Source of the DNA: Aquimarina sp. TRL1
GTDB taxonomy: Bacteria; Bacteroidota; Bacteroidia; Flavobacteriales; Flavobacteriaceae
Length of the DNA stretch: 64,000 nucleotides
NCBI RefSeq assembly: GCF_013365535.1
Contig: NZ_CP053590.1
Coordinates: forward strand, 4,454,501-4,518,500
Direction of reading: 5' to 3'
Within the stretch, counting starts at the first letter, position 1. Each line of letters starts with the position of its first letter. Position numbers and translations under genes: made by a program. Positions 25,919-33,878 of this stretch are shown here, one piece after another. The notes below the pieces were generated by a model, which searched no databases, was not told where the DNA came from, and saw only the letters and a program-made list of their open reading frames with translations.

Positions 25919-27265
25919 TTATCTACATTCCACAGTACTGCACTCTGAACTATTCATTTTAGCCGTTTCAGATACATTTGCACAACATTCTGAACTTTGG
26001 GTATTCTCAATCCCTGAACTACAAACACCTGTTTCTGGGAGTTTGAGTTCCACTCGTTTGGCGGCTTCTTTATCCCCTGCTAAGTAGGCTATAACTGAGC
26101 GTACCTGCTCATAGCCTGTTGCCATTAAAAAAGTGGGGGCTCTACCATAACTTTTGGAGCCTACTATATAAAAATCTTTTTCTGGATGACGCAATTCTTT
26201 TTCTCCGTGAGGTCGTACTGTTCCACAACTATGAATATTCGGATCTATGAGTTCTGCTAAATCAAAAACAGCCTCTAATGACGAGTCTAAATCTACCCGA
26301 ACCTCCCGAATTATATCTAAATTGGGGCGAGAACCCGTATTACTGATAATTTCATCAATCCCTGAAATCGTTTTGAAATTCCCGTTTAAATCCCCAATAA
26401 TTTGAAGTCCTGTTTCTTTTTTTTGAAGTTTTAAAACATGAAAAGGAGTATACACATTTAATTTTCCACTATTAACTAATTCCTCGATACGAATACCTAA
26501 AGCGCCCCGAGCTGTCAAAGCATCATCTTTCCTGCCTCCATACACTTTTTCTATAGTGTCTTTTCGCAATATCCAATTGAGTTTCGTATCAGGATACTTT
26601 TTTTGAATTTCTGCCAAATCCAATAATACATTAATAGCTGAGTGTCCTCCTCCGACAACTGCGATATTCTTGTTTTTATAACGTTCTAAATGATTTGATC
26701 TAACATTAGGAATTCCATAAAAAATATGATCGGTCAATGCTTGTTCTCCTTCTGCAAAAACGCCTCCGGAACCAATTGGATTTTGTTGATTCCAGGTTCC
26801 TGTTGCATCAATTATTGCTTTTGCCTGATAATAACGAATGATTCCATTTTCCTCAACTTTTATTTGAAACGGTTTCTCTTCACGTCCTCGTGTTTTCATT
26901 TTATCTAAGCCTTTTCTCCCCATAGAAATCACCTTAGCATGTAAGTGAATATGAGGTTTTATTTGTGGAAGGCTTGCCAGGGGAACAAAGTACTTTTCTA
27001 CCAGTTCTTTTCCCGTCGGTAGTGCTTCTTCATCTGGAGCTATCCAATTAGTTTGTAATAGGAGTTCTTTGGCTATTATATCTATATTGTAACGCCAAGG
27101 AGAAAAGACACGAACATGACTCCAGGACAATATATTCTGTCCTACAGAACTTCCTGCTTCAAACAAAATAAACGGGAGTTCTTTTTTTGTTAGATGAGCA
27201 GCAGCGGCAAGACCTATAGGACCTCCTCCAATAATTGCTATGGGTAACTTAGTATTTTCCATCAT
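25919..27265 (-). CDS. FAD/NAD(P)-binding oxidoreductase with Cys-rich C-terminal tail
   Basis: 448 residues (or one fewer from the second ATG). The FAD site IAIIGGGPIGLAAAAHL is at about 9-25, and a second Rossmann motif IAVVGGGHSAINVLLDLA lies near 207-224. Late conserved parts are ISNTGSRPNLD and PTFLMATGYEQVRS. This is a monooxygenase-like flavoprotein. The last 35 residues are separate from the fold and carry Cys415, Cys427-Cys428, Cys442 and Cys447; TQSSECC there resembles IQSSCC in the neighbouring peptide. An ECF-type promoter lies 26 bp upstream. Relatives are often seen in metalloid-resistance clusters; the substrate is unknown. Confidence 0.8.
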   Translation of the reverse strand: MMENTKLPIAIIGGGPIGLAAAAHLTKKELPFILFEAGSSVGQNILSWSHVRVFSPWRYNIDIIAKELLLQTNWIAPDEEALPTGKELVEKYFVPLASLPQIKPHIHLHAKVISMGRKGLDKMKTRGREEKPFQIKVEENGIIRYYQAKAIIDATGTWNQQNPIGSGGVFAEGEQALTDHIFYGIPNVRSNHLERYKNKNIAVVGGGHSAINVLLDLAEIQKKYPDTKLNWILRKDTIEKVYGGRKDDALTARGALGIRIEELVNSGKLNVYTPFHVLKLQKKETGLQIIGDLNGNFKTISGIDEIISNTGSRPNLDIIREVRVDLDSSLEAVFDLAELIDPNIHSCGTVRPHGEKELRHPEKDFYIVGSKSYGRAPTFLMATGYEQVRSVIAYLAGDKEAAKRVELKLPETGVCSSGIENTQSSECCANVSETAKMNSSECSTVECR

Positions 27266-27290
27266 TTTTCAACGTTTAATTTTCTCCTGT

Positions 27291-27318
27291 TAAGACGGAG
27301 TGTTTTAAAAATGATGCA
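27291..27318 (-). promoter_or_regulatory. Putative SigZ-type ECF promoter of the flavoprotein gene
   Basis: On the minus strand TGCATCATTTTT (27307-27318), a 9-bp gap, and CGTCTTA (27291-27297), followed by ACAGG. It matches the peptide promoter at 25887-25914 in both blocks and spacing. The start codon at 27265 would be roughly 20 nt from the transcription start. Confidence 0.7.
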
Positions 27319-27339
27319 GGTAAACAAAAATTAATTATC

Positions 27340-27354
27340 ATATCTATTTGATAT
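27340..27354. promoter_or_regulatory. Small inverted repeat upstream of the ECF promoter
   Basis: ATATC (27340-27344) and GATAT (27350-27354) flank a 5-bp spacer, about 20 bp upstream of the -35-like block. It might be a repressor site in this divergent region. The arms are short and AT-rich, so the call is weak. Confidence 0.2.
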
Positions 27355-27486
27355 AACATTCTGTTTCTAATCTCATAGCCATAATCATAAAAAATATTAA
27401 GGTTGCTCAGGTTATAGAAAATAATGCATTATACAGGGGTAACATTTTTGTTTAGCAGGGTACTCACAATAAACATTTAAAATATC

Positions 27487-27987
27487 ATGATACGAAAGTA
27501 CTTTCTATTACCCGTTTTATTTTTAACATTCACCCTTGTAACATCCTGTGGCGCTATTATAAAATTAAAAGGAAATAAATATTTAACCGAAGAAAGAGGA
27601 GCGATACCTCCTGAGTTTGGAAATGCAAACAATATATTATTGTTTATTACACATCATCGTAGCTACAATAGATATTTAAAAAGAAATGTGAAAAAGAAGT
27701 TTACGGGGACTTATGAATTCGTTTCAGAAAAAGAATTTACTACAAATGATAAGTACAAAGATATAGACACTTACCGATTTATTTTTGATTATAGTTATCG
27801 CCCGGTTGGATATAATCATGCTAAAGAACGTAATTATCTGTATAGTGTCAAAAGATTCTCTATTCTGGACAGAAAAACACAAAAAATATATAAAAGCCGC
27901 ATTACTTCTAGCTTTTGGAGTAAACTTCAAAAAGTATATTTAAAAAAACTAAATGAGAAAATGATACAACAACAAACGCTAAATTAA
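27487..27987 (+). CDS. Lipoprotein, function unknown
   Basis: 166 residues with a lipoprotein signal peptide (lipobox LVTSC, Cys21). The mature part is basic and tyrosine-rich (KYLTEERGAIPPEFGNANNI, YNRYLKRNVKKKFTG, YRFIFDYSYRPVGYN). Its alternating strand pattern suggests a compact alpha/beta domain. I do not recognise the family. It is divergent from the Cys-rich cluster and is not followed by a linked gene (254 bp gap). Confidence 0.65.
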   Translation: MIRKYFLLPVLFLTFTLVTSCGAIIKLKGNKYLTEERGAIPPEFGNANNILLFITHHRSYNRYLKRNVKKKFTGTYEFVSEKEFTTNDKYKDIDTYRFIFDYSYRPVGYNHAKERNYLYSVKRFSILDRKTQKIYKSRITSSFWSKLQKVYLKKLNEKMIQQQTLN

Positions 27988-28241
27988 TCCCTACAAACGA
28001 TCTCCCTTTAGATGACAAAGCCCCACCTATAATCAATCTCTGAAGCGTTTGTGTATATTCCTATAGAATTAAGAAGTTCTGAGTCATCATGCTAGCGCAA
28101 CAGATATTAGTTAACGAAGTGAGTGAAGGGTTCGAAGTACGCTTTAAAACATCTAAAACCTTGAATCTATAAAAAAATAAGAGAGATCCTCCTACGATAT
28201 ATTTTAGTCAAAATATCCTGTATCTTTATAGAAAACAAAAT

Positions 28242-28979
28242 ATGATCTCCGACTTGCCAATTTCCATTTCCTTGTTTTTTGGGGTGACTACGCTCCTCAC
28301 CTTTCTACTGTTTATATGGGTTATACGAAGGGCATCACAAGAAGGTATCCGAAAAAAAGCGATCCCCATCGCCATAGGCTTACTGTTTTGGTTACTTCTG
28401 CAAGCCGTATTGATGCTACAAGGTATATATAACACAGACCGCGAATCATTTCCTCCCAATATTATGTTGTATGGACTGTTTCCTGCAATATTGGGGATAC
28501 TTCTCCTGTTTGTTACCCCCCGTGGCCGGTGGTTTGCAGATAATCTACCTTTAAAAAACATAACATACCTTCATTTGGTACGAATCCCTGTAGAACTTAT
28601 TTTATACGGGCTTTTTATCTATGGAACTATTCCGGAACTCATGACCTTTGAAGGACGAAATTTTGATATTCTGGCAGGATTCACCGCCCCTTTTATAGCC
28701 TATTATGGGGTACACAAAAATAAGTTACCCCGATCTCTGATCGTAATCTGGAACCTGATATGTCTGGCTCTTTTGATCAATATTGTAATCAATGCCTTAT
28801 TATCTGCTCCTTTTCCATTACAGCAATTTGCTTTTGAACAGCCTAATATTGCTGTGTTAAACTTTCCATTTAGCTGGTTACCCACTTTTATTGTTCCTGT
28901 CGTTCTTCTAATGCACCTTATTGCTTTACGACAATTATTACTACAGAAAAAAAACTTTTCAGACAAAACTGCCCCTTAA
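28242..28979 (+). CDS. Multi-pass membrane protein, function unknown
   Basis: 245 residues with about seven transmembrane helices (near 8-28, 42-63, 75-95, 107-126, 143-158, 167-188 and 209-230). A conserved-looking stretch LHLVRIPVELILYGLF then PELMTFEGRNFDILAG lies between helices 4 and 5. Similar proteins in Bacteroidota are annotated only as hypothetical membrane proteins. A small linked gene of the same kind starts 59 bp downstream after its own promoter box. Confidence 0.62.
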   Translation: MISDLPISISLFFGVTTLLTFLLFIWVIRRASQEGIRKKAIPIAIGLLFWLLLQAVLMLQGIYNTDRESFPPNIMLYGLFPAILGILLLFVTPRGRWFADNLPLKNITYLHLVRIPVELILYGLFIYGTIPELMTFEGRNFDILAGFTAPFIAYYGVHKNKLPRSLIVIWNLICLALLINIVINALLSAPFPLQQFAFEQPNIAVLNFPFSWLPTFIVPVVLLMHLIALRQLLLQKKNFSDKTAP

Positions 28980-28999
28980 ATAATATCCATTAGTTATCC

Positions 29000-29007
29000 T
29001 ATATTTG
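29000..29007 (+). promoter_or_regulatory. -7 box of small membrane protein gene
   Basis: TATATTTG matches TAnnTTTG, 32 bp before the ATG at 29039. No TTG lies at the correct distance upstream. Confidence 0.4.
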
Positions 29008-29038
29008 TGATACCAGCATCTAGTAAAGAACTCCTATT

Positions 29039-29488
29039 ATGAATTTTAAAAACTTTTTTCATTATATAAGCTATTTACAATACCCGTTACTGATGATAGC
29101 ACTATATTTTGCTTTTACTCCTTATTTTCAGGGAATAGAAAACGTAAAAGAAAATCCTGAATTGTTTTTTAAAAGTGTGAATTCTACTCTTATATTTATG
29201 GGATTAGGAATTAGTTTCTCCTCCTTACAGGATACGACTAAAACACAAAATAAACTCTCCAAAAAAATCTGGGAACATCCTGTAAAAGGGAAGATGATGA
29301 TTCTATTTATGTGTTTTATGATTGTGTTTCTCCTTCTTTTCGGGCTTATTGGATATTACAAAGCAACACAGGGAGTCATCAAAGATATTTCAATTGGAAC
29401 CATTGTCTTAGGCTTGGGAATGCTAGGGCTTTTAAAAGCAGCTGTAGAGATGTTTGAACATCATAGAAAAGACAAGAATAAAGATTGA
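29039..29488 (+). CDS. Small membrane protein, function unknown
   Basis: 149 residues. Hydrophobic helices lie near 14-29, 47-62, 86-108 and 118-137, with a cytosolic loop SSLQDTTKTQNKLSKKIWEH between helices 2 and 3. The family is seen in Bacteroidota but, as far as I know, unnamed. The stop codon lies 2 bp before the ATG of the next gene (Crp/Fnr regulator), so the pair is certainly an operon. Confidence 0.62.
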   Translation: MNFKNFFHYISYLQYPLLMIALYFAFTPYFQGIENVKENPELFFKSVNSTLIFMGLGISFSSLQDTTKTQNKLSKKIWEHPVKGKMMILFMCFMIVFLLLFGLIGYYKATQGVIKDISIGTIVLGLGMLGLLKAAVEMFEHHRKDKNKD

Positions 29489-29490
29489 TC

Positions 29491-30054
29491 ATGCAAAATT
29501 TACTTCAGGAAATAGCAAGTCGATCATTTGTGGCTCCAGAGCTGGAACAACGAATTAAAACTGATTTTCAAATAAAAGAAATCCCCAAAGGAACTATTTT
29601 ACTCCCTCAGGAAACCCGGGCGAATTACCTCTATTTTATAGAAAAAGGCATGCTTCATAATTATTATTACCACGATGGAAAACAAATATCTTCCTGGTTT
29701 TATAAAGAAGGACAATTTGCTACTTCCTGGTATAGCTTTTACACTCGCAAATACAGTTATGAAGCTATCGAAAGCCTGGAGGACTGCATCGTATATCAGA
29801 TCAGTTATCATCAGTACCAAGAGTTGATCACTGATTTTGCTTCTTTTGGGAATTTTGCCCGTTTGCTAGCAGAAGAAATGCTCGGATTTCTGGATCAATT
29901 TTCTAAAGGCTGGTCTTTTCTGACTGCCAGAGAGAAATATCAACTACTTACCTCCTATTTTCCCGATATAGAACTACGGGTAAAACTAGGATTTATTGCT
30001 TCATTTCTGGGGATTTCTCAGGAAACTCTGAGCAGATTACGGGCCAAACAGTGA
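29491..30054 (+). CDS. Crp/Fnr family transcriptional regulator
   Basis: 187 residues from ATG 29491; a TTG at 29485 is also in frame but less likely. The N-terminal cNMP-like domain (about 25-115) includes PKGTILLPQETRANYLYFIEKG and the C-terminal helix-turn-helix ends FIASFLGISQETLSRLRAKQ. No N-terminal Cys cluster for Fe-S is present, so it is not a classical oxygen-sensing FNR. It is co-transcribed with the small membrane protein upstream. An FNR-type palindrome begins 3 bp after its stop codon, which suggests control of the next operon or autoregulatory feedback. Confidence 0.87.
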   Translation: MQNLLQEIASRSFVAPELEQRIKTDFQIKEIPKGTILLPQETRANYLYFIEKGMLHNYYYHDGKQISSWFYKEGQFATSWYSFYTRKYSYEAIESLEDCIVYQISYHQYQELITDFASFGNFARLLAEEMLGFLDQFSKGWSFLTAREKYQLLTSYFPDIELRVKLGFIASFLGISQETLSRLRAKQ

Positions 30055-30056
30055 TT

Positions 30057-30074
30057 TTTTGATCCAGATCAAAA
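30057..30074. promoter_or_regulatory. Perfect FNR-type box upstream of the secreted-protein/desaturase operon
   Basis: TTTTGATC (30057-30064), CA, GATCAAAA (30067-30074). The core TTGATCCAGATCAA equals the FNR consensus TTGATnnnnATCAA. A -7-like TAGATCTTTG ends at 30102, placing the box centre (30065.5) about 42 bp upstream of the likely transcription start, the class II activator position. Confidence 0.65.
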
Positions 30075-30118
30075 GAATAGCTCTGACGACGATAGATCTT
30101 TGATACAAATAAAAAAGT

Positions 30119-30643
30119 ATGAAAAATTCAACCCTATTGTTCAGAAGCCTCTTCTTTATTATTCTAATAGCCGGAGGCGCACACTTAGTTAGTTATGCGA
30201 CAGACCTTCCTGTAAAAAAGACTGTAACTACTCTAACAGAGATACCATCTTCTGTATCAGAAAGCAGAACCTCTTCTACATTTACAGAAGAACTACCTGA
30301 AACTTCATTAACAGATTATATACTGGGACGATGGAGAGTACAATACAACAGTAAAGACTTTACCGGAGCAATACAATACCTGCTGACAAAAGAAGGTAGT
30401 GAATTCCATGCATATACCGACCGCTATGAGGACAAGCATGGAAATACACAAAAAGCACCAAAGGTAAAAACTCTGGTAATTACTGTTTTTGATGGCTATA
30501 AAGGTAGCGGGCGTTATACCCTAACGTACCAAGGAAAAACCTATACAATAGATTGTCAAATACATATGGTGGACAAAACCACCTTACAACTGAGTTATGA
30601 CTACTATGGATATAGTGATGTAGAAACCTGGAAAAAACTGTAA
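30119..30643 (+). CDS. Secreted protein, function unknown
   Basis: 174 residues with a signal peptide (about 1-27), a Ser/Thr-rich linker (about 35-62) and a C-terminal beta-rich domain (about 65-174; DYILGRWRVQYNSKDFTGA, YTDRYEDKHGNTQKAPKVK, GSGRYTLTYQGKTYTIDC). The domain begins with a lipocalin-like GRW motif and resembles small DUF2147-type domains, but I would not assign it. The next gene (sterol-desaturase family) starts 3 bp after its stop, so both form an operon behind the FNR-type box. Confidence 0.62.
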   Translation: MKNSTLLFRSLFFIILIAGGAHLVSYATDLPVKKTVTTLTEIPSSVSESRTSSTFTEELPETSLTDYILGRWRVQYNSKDFTGAIQYLLTKEGSEFHAYTDRYEDKHGNTQKAPKVKTLVITVFDGYKGSGRYTLTYQGKTYTIDCQIHMVDKTTLQLSYDYYGYSDVETWKKL

Positions 30644-30645
30644 AT

Positions 30646-31533
30646 ATGATTTCTTTATTATCAAAAAAAATAGACTGGATAGATCTTCAATATTGGTTTT
30701 ATATCTTCAATGATCTCAGTTTTGTATATATTATTGTTCCTTTTTTTATAGTGGAACTTATTCGGTATGCATATCAAAAGCGACTCAATAAAACTTTAGT
30801 ACTGGACAGCATTGCCAATGTAATTACATTCGGAGCTTTTTATTTGATCGAGATGGTGCTAGGGGTACTAGCTATTACCAAAGTTTACTTCTGGGTGTAT
30901 ACGAATTATAGCCTCCCTCATCTCGAACTGAATTGGATAACGGTAATTAGCTGCATACTCCTTGCTGATTTTGCATATTATTGGGAACATCGCATGATGC
31001 ATCGTATTGGAATTGGATGGGCTACTCATACAGTACACCATAGCTCTCCTCATTTCAACATGTCAGTCGCTTATCGTTTTGGTCCTCTGGATGCTATACT
31101 ACCTATCGTATTTTCCCTACCATTGGTAATGCTGGGATATGATCCTGTATTGGTATTGTTGTCTGAGGTATTTGTACAGGTATTCCAAACCTTATTACAT
31201 ACTGAAATTGTTGGAAAACTAACCAAACCGATAGAATTTATCTGTAACACTCCTTCTCATCATCGGGTACATCATGGATCAAATCGACAATATTGGGATA
31301 AAAACTATGGGGGAATCCTCATTATATGGGATCGAATGCTGGGAACTTTTGAACCAGAACAAGAAAAAGTAGTATACGGTATTTCAGAACCACTCAATAG
31401 TGTCAATCCTGTGATTGTTTTTTTTCATGGATTAAACCGTTTCATCAACAAACTAAAAAAAATCAAAGGATATAAAAATAAATTTCTGGCTTTTGTCAAA
31501 CCACCTGACTGGCTACCGAATCACCAGGATTAG
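30646..31533 (+). CDS. Sterol desaturase / fatty acid hydroxylase family membrane enzyme
   Basis: 295 residues with about four transmembrane helices and the three di-iron histidine motifs of the family: HRMMH (near 114-118), HTVHHSSPHFNMS (near 127-139) and HHRVHHGSNRQYWDKNYGG (near 205-223). It should be an O2-dependent membrane hydroxylase or desaturase acting on a lipid or carotenoid. The substrate cannot be told. Control by an FNR-like site fits an oxygen-requiring enzyme (inference). Confidence 0.88.
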   Translation: MISLLSKKIDWIDLQYWFYIFNDLSFVYIIVPFFIVELIRYAYQKRLNKTLVLDSIANVITFGAFYLIEMVLGVLAITKVYFWVYTNYSLPHLELNWITVISCILLADFAYYWEHRMMHRIGIGWATHTVHHSSPHFNMSVAYRFGPLDAILPIVFSLPLVMLGYDPVLVLLSEVFVQVFQTLLHTEIVGKLTKPIEFICNTPSHHRVHHGSNRQYWDKNYGGILIIWDRMLGTFEPEQEKVVYGISEPLNSVNPVIVFFHGLNRFINKLKKIKGYKNKFLAFVKPPDWLPNHQD

Positions 31534-31927
31534 AATTCTCGCTTCACACAATCAATCATCAGATAAGTCTGATGTACCATACAAAAATACAACCTAGGGG
31601 CTTTATTTTGTTCTTGCATTATCGTTTTATTAAAACGTTCCCTGAAATCACTTTAATTATACCTTTCTCCCATTCCTTTTTATTTTAATAAAAAAACTTA
31701 TCCTACATCCGTTAATTTCGAATAAATCAGATTTAACGGATAGTAGTCTACACCAAAGAAAAATTCATTTTACTGAAACTACTACAGTAAATAGGGGAAA
31801 ATTCCCGATTGACAAGAAAGATATTTCATATAATTTTGTACTCCCACCCCTCTTAGGATCAAGCAATCACTTTTCTGTACACAATTAATATTTAAAAGAA
31901 TATATAACGATTAAACAATTATGATGT
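31534..31927. other. Intergenic region
   Basis: About 390 bp without a supported ORF. It contains the consensus promoter at 31809-31838 and otherwise AT-rich sequence. If that promoter is used, the next gene has an 85-nt 5' leader in which I see no strong structure. Confidence 0.5.
31809..31838 (+). promoter_or_regulatory. Consensus flavobacterial promoter (TTG-N19-TAATTTTG)
   Basis: TTG at 31809-31811 and TAATTTTG at 31831-31838, 19 bp apart, fit the known TTG/TAnnTTTG consensus exactly. It drives the DCC-family gene starting at 31928. Confidence 0.65.
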
Positions 31928-32365
31928 ATGAATTCGAATTCAAGAACTGAAATCAACACCAAAAAGAGCAAAAAAGTTATTTTTTTTGATGGGGTGTGTA
32001 ACTTATGTAATGGCTTTATTGATTTTGTAATTGTAAGAGATTTACAAAAAAGAATTTACTATTGTTCATTGCAATCTGTTACAGCTAAAGAAATAGTAGC
32101 GCATAAGGAACAACTGATTAATCATCCTTTTTCTACTATTTATTATTATGATCAGGACCAACTGTATAGTAAATCAACGGCAATCTTAAAAATTCTACAG
32201 GAATTGCCTAAATATAGGTTTATAAGTTCCGTACTACTATACATTCCTCCCGTGATAAGAGATCGCTGCTATCATTTAATAGCTAAAAACAGATACTTCT
32301 TTTTAGGTAAGAAAAACACGTGCCGTATCCCATCGGTAAAAGAACAATCTCAATTTTTATACTAA
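31928..32365 (+). CDS. Thiol-disulfide oxidoreductase DCC family (DUF393)
   Basis: 145 residues. The characteristic motif FFDGVCNLCNGFIDFVI (about 19-35) contains the CxxC-like pair Cys24/Cys27. YYYDQDQLYSKSTAILKIL and the late LGKKNTCRIPS complete the DCC signature. The family is predicted to be redox-active, but the partner is unknown. Two other ATGs just upstream (31921, 31924) are out of frame and open only nine or fewer codons. Confidence 0.85.
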   Translation: MNSNSRTEINTKKSKKVIFFDGVCNLCNGFIDFVIVRDLQKRIYYCSLQSVTAKEIVAHKEQLINHPFSTIYYYDQDQLYSKSTAILKILQELPKYRFISSVLLYIPPVIRDRCYHLIAKNRYFFLGKKNTCRIPSVKEQSQFLY

Positions 32366-32383
32366 TCCTACACTGTTAGAACA

Positions 32384-32555
32384 ATGAAAAAAATATATAC
32401 AAGACTAATGACTTACTTCACTCCTGTTCTCATGATTTTCTTTTTCTGCAGGAATATCATTTTGGTACAAACAAAAGAAATGGATAGCTGAATGGAGGTT
32501 TATTTTACTACCATTAAATTATATGCCTTTTTCGAGATTATTTAATCTGCTTTGA
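32384..32555 (+). pseudogene. Possible frameshifted small membrane protein
   Basis: ATG 32384 opens MKKIYTRLMTYFTPVLMIFF, then stops early at 32491 in this frame. The second frame continues as SAGISFWYKQKKWIAEW and RFILLPLNYMPFSRLFNLL to a stop at 32555. Joining the two by one frameshift near 32450 gives a plausible protein of about 56 residues with a membrane helix. It could be a decayed gene or a sequence error. Family unknown. The remaining DNA to 32698 holds nothing recognisable. Confidence 0.3.
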
Positions 32556-32698
32556 GGTAGTACGCCTCTTACTCCTGCAAACAACTACTTTATCCCCTGT
32601 TCAAGATTTAACAAAAGAAAGAAAGACTGATACTTTTTTCTTAGTATTCTCTTATTTTCTAATAAAAACAGATTACTCATCTCGAATAATCTGATGAT

Positions 32699-33805
32699 TT
32701 ACACAATGACTTTATCCAAGGTTTTGGTGCGCTGTACTTTACCGGTAGGAGTTTCTTCAAAAGTAGTTACAAAATAAATTTCTTTGGGAACTTCGTATTT
32801 GGAAAGAATCTTTAGGTTGGCAATAGCTTCTTTCAGAAATTCCTCTATAGTTTCATCATAGGTTTGCTCCACCACAAGAACAACCTTATCTCCCAATGCA
32901 TCATCCGGAACAGAAGAGACAAAGAATCGCTTGGTGATCAATAATTGTAATTTAGTTTCTATCTCTTCAGGATACAACTTGATGCCTCCGCTGTTAATGA
33001 CATTGTCATAACGACCTTTCCAGATGAATTTCTTATAACTGTTTAGTTCGATGACATCATTCGTAATAATTACTGCCTCATTACTTAATCTAGGAGCTTT
33101 AATTGTCAGGCAGTTACGATCATCTATTCCCAGTGTTATTCCTGGCAATGCTTTAAAAAAACGGGCAACATCTTTCTTCTTTTTTGGATTCACACGTCTG
33201 GCTGCTATATGAGACACTGTTTCTGTCATTCCATAGGTCTCATAAATTTTTGTTTTAACTCCCTGAATTAATTCTTTGAGGTTCTCTGAGATGGCTCCTC
33301 CTCCTACAATTAACTTTTTTACTAAATGAAGTCTATTTAAGGAGTTATCGAGCTGTAAGGGCACCATTGCACAAAAGTCATATTGCTTGTATACCGTATC
33401 TAATGGGTTGGTCTTTGGAGGAACAATATCAAGTTTCCATCCCAATACCATAGCGCGAACCAACATCATCTTACCTGCAATATAAGTAGCCGATAAACAC
33501 AATAAAGCAGTAGTTCCCTCACCTACCTTAAAAAACTTCCCCGTAGCTAATGCACTTTGGATCATGTGTAGTTTAAATACTTTGATAGCCTTGGGAGTAC
33601 CGGTAGAACCCGAAGTGTATACTATGATGTATTCATTGCTGTCCAGCCATTCTAATAAGAACTTACCAACCTCCTGTTCATACACTTCTCCTTCCTTTAT
33701 GAACAAATGCGCTTGTTCTTTTAAACTGTCATTAGTAAATAACTGTTTATTAATGGAAAATTCTTTATGGATTTGGGGGGTAGAAAAATAATTCACTGTC
33801 TCCAT
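32699..33805 (-). CDS. menE: o-Succinylbenzoate--CoA ligase (AMP-binding)
   Basis: 368 residues from ATG 33805 (a TTG two codons upstream is also in frame). The AMP-binding core is YTSGSTGTPKAIKV (about 60-73), YETYGMTETVSHIAARR (near 190), the aspartate loop WKGRYDNVINSGGIKLYPEE (near 265) and the C-terminal lysine motif ETPTGKVQRTKTLDK. MenE activates o-succinylbenzoate with CoA in menaquinone synthesis. Its length is short for acyl-CoA synthetases but usual for Bacteroidota MenE. It is the last gene of the men operon. Assignment rests on motifs plus context with menA and menC. Confidence 0.88.
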   Translation of the reverse strand: METVNYFSTPQIHKEFSINKQLFTNDSLKEQAHLFIKEGEVYEQEVGKFLLEWLDSNEYIIVYTSGSTGTPKAIKVFKLHMIQSALATGKFFKVGEGTTALLCLSATYIAGKMMLVRAMVLGWKLDIVPPKTNPLDTVYKQYDFCAMVPLQLDNSLNRLHLVKKLIVGGGAISENLKELIQGVKTKIYETYGMTETVSHIAARRVNPKKKKDVARFFKALPGITLGIDDRNCLTIKAPRLSNEAVIITNDVIELNSYKKFIWKGRYDNVINSGGIKLYPEEIETKLQLLITKRFFVSSVPDDALGDKVVLVVEQTYDETIEEFLKEAIANLKILSKYEVPKEIYFVTTFEETPTGKVQRTKTLDKVIV

Positions 33806-33878
33806 AATCAAATGTCAATATTATTATACAGGTTTATGTTATGACAGTATGAAAAGATTATTATGTTTCTAATACCTT

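Noticed and set aside
28120..28145. GGGTTCGAAGTAC resembling a tRNA T-arm
   Set aside because: No acceptor stem, anticodon arm or correctly placed D-arm could be found around it.
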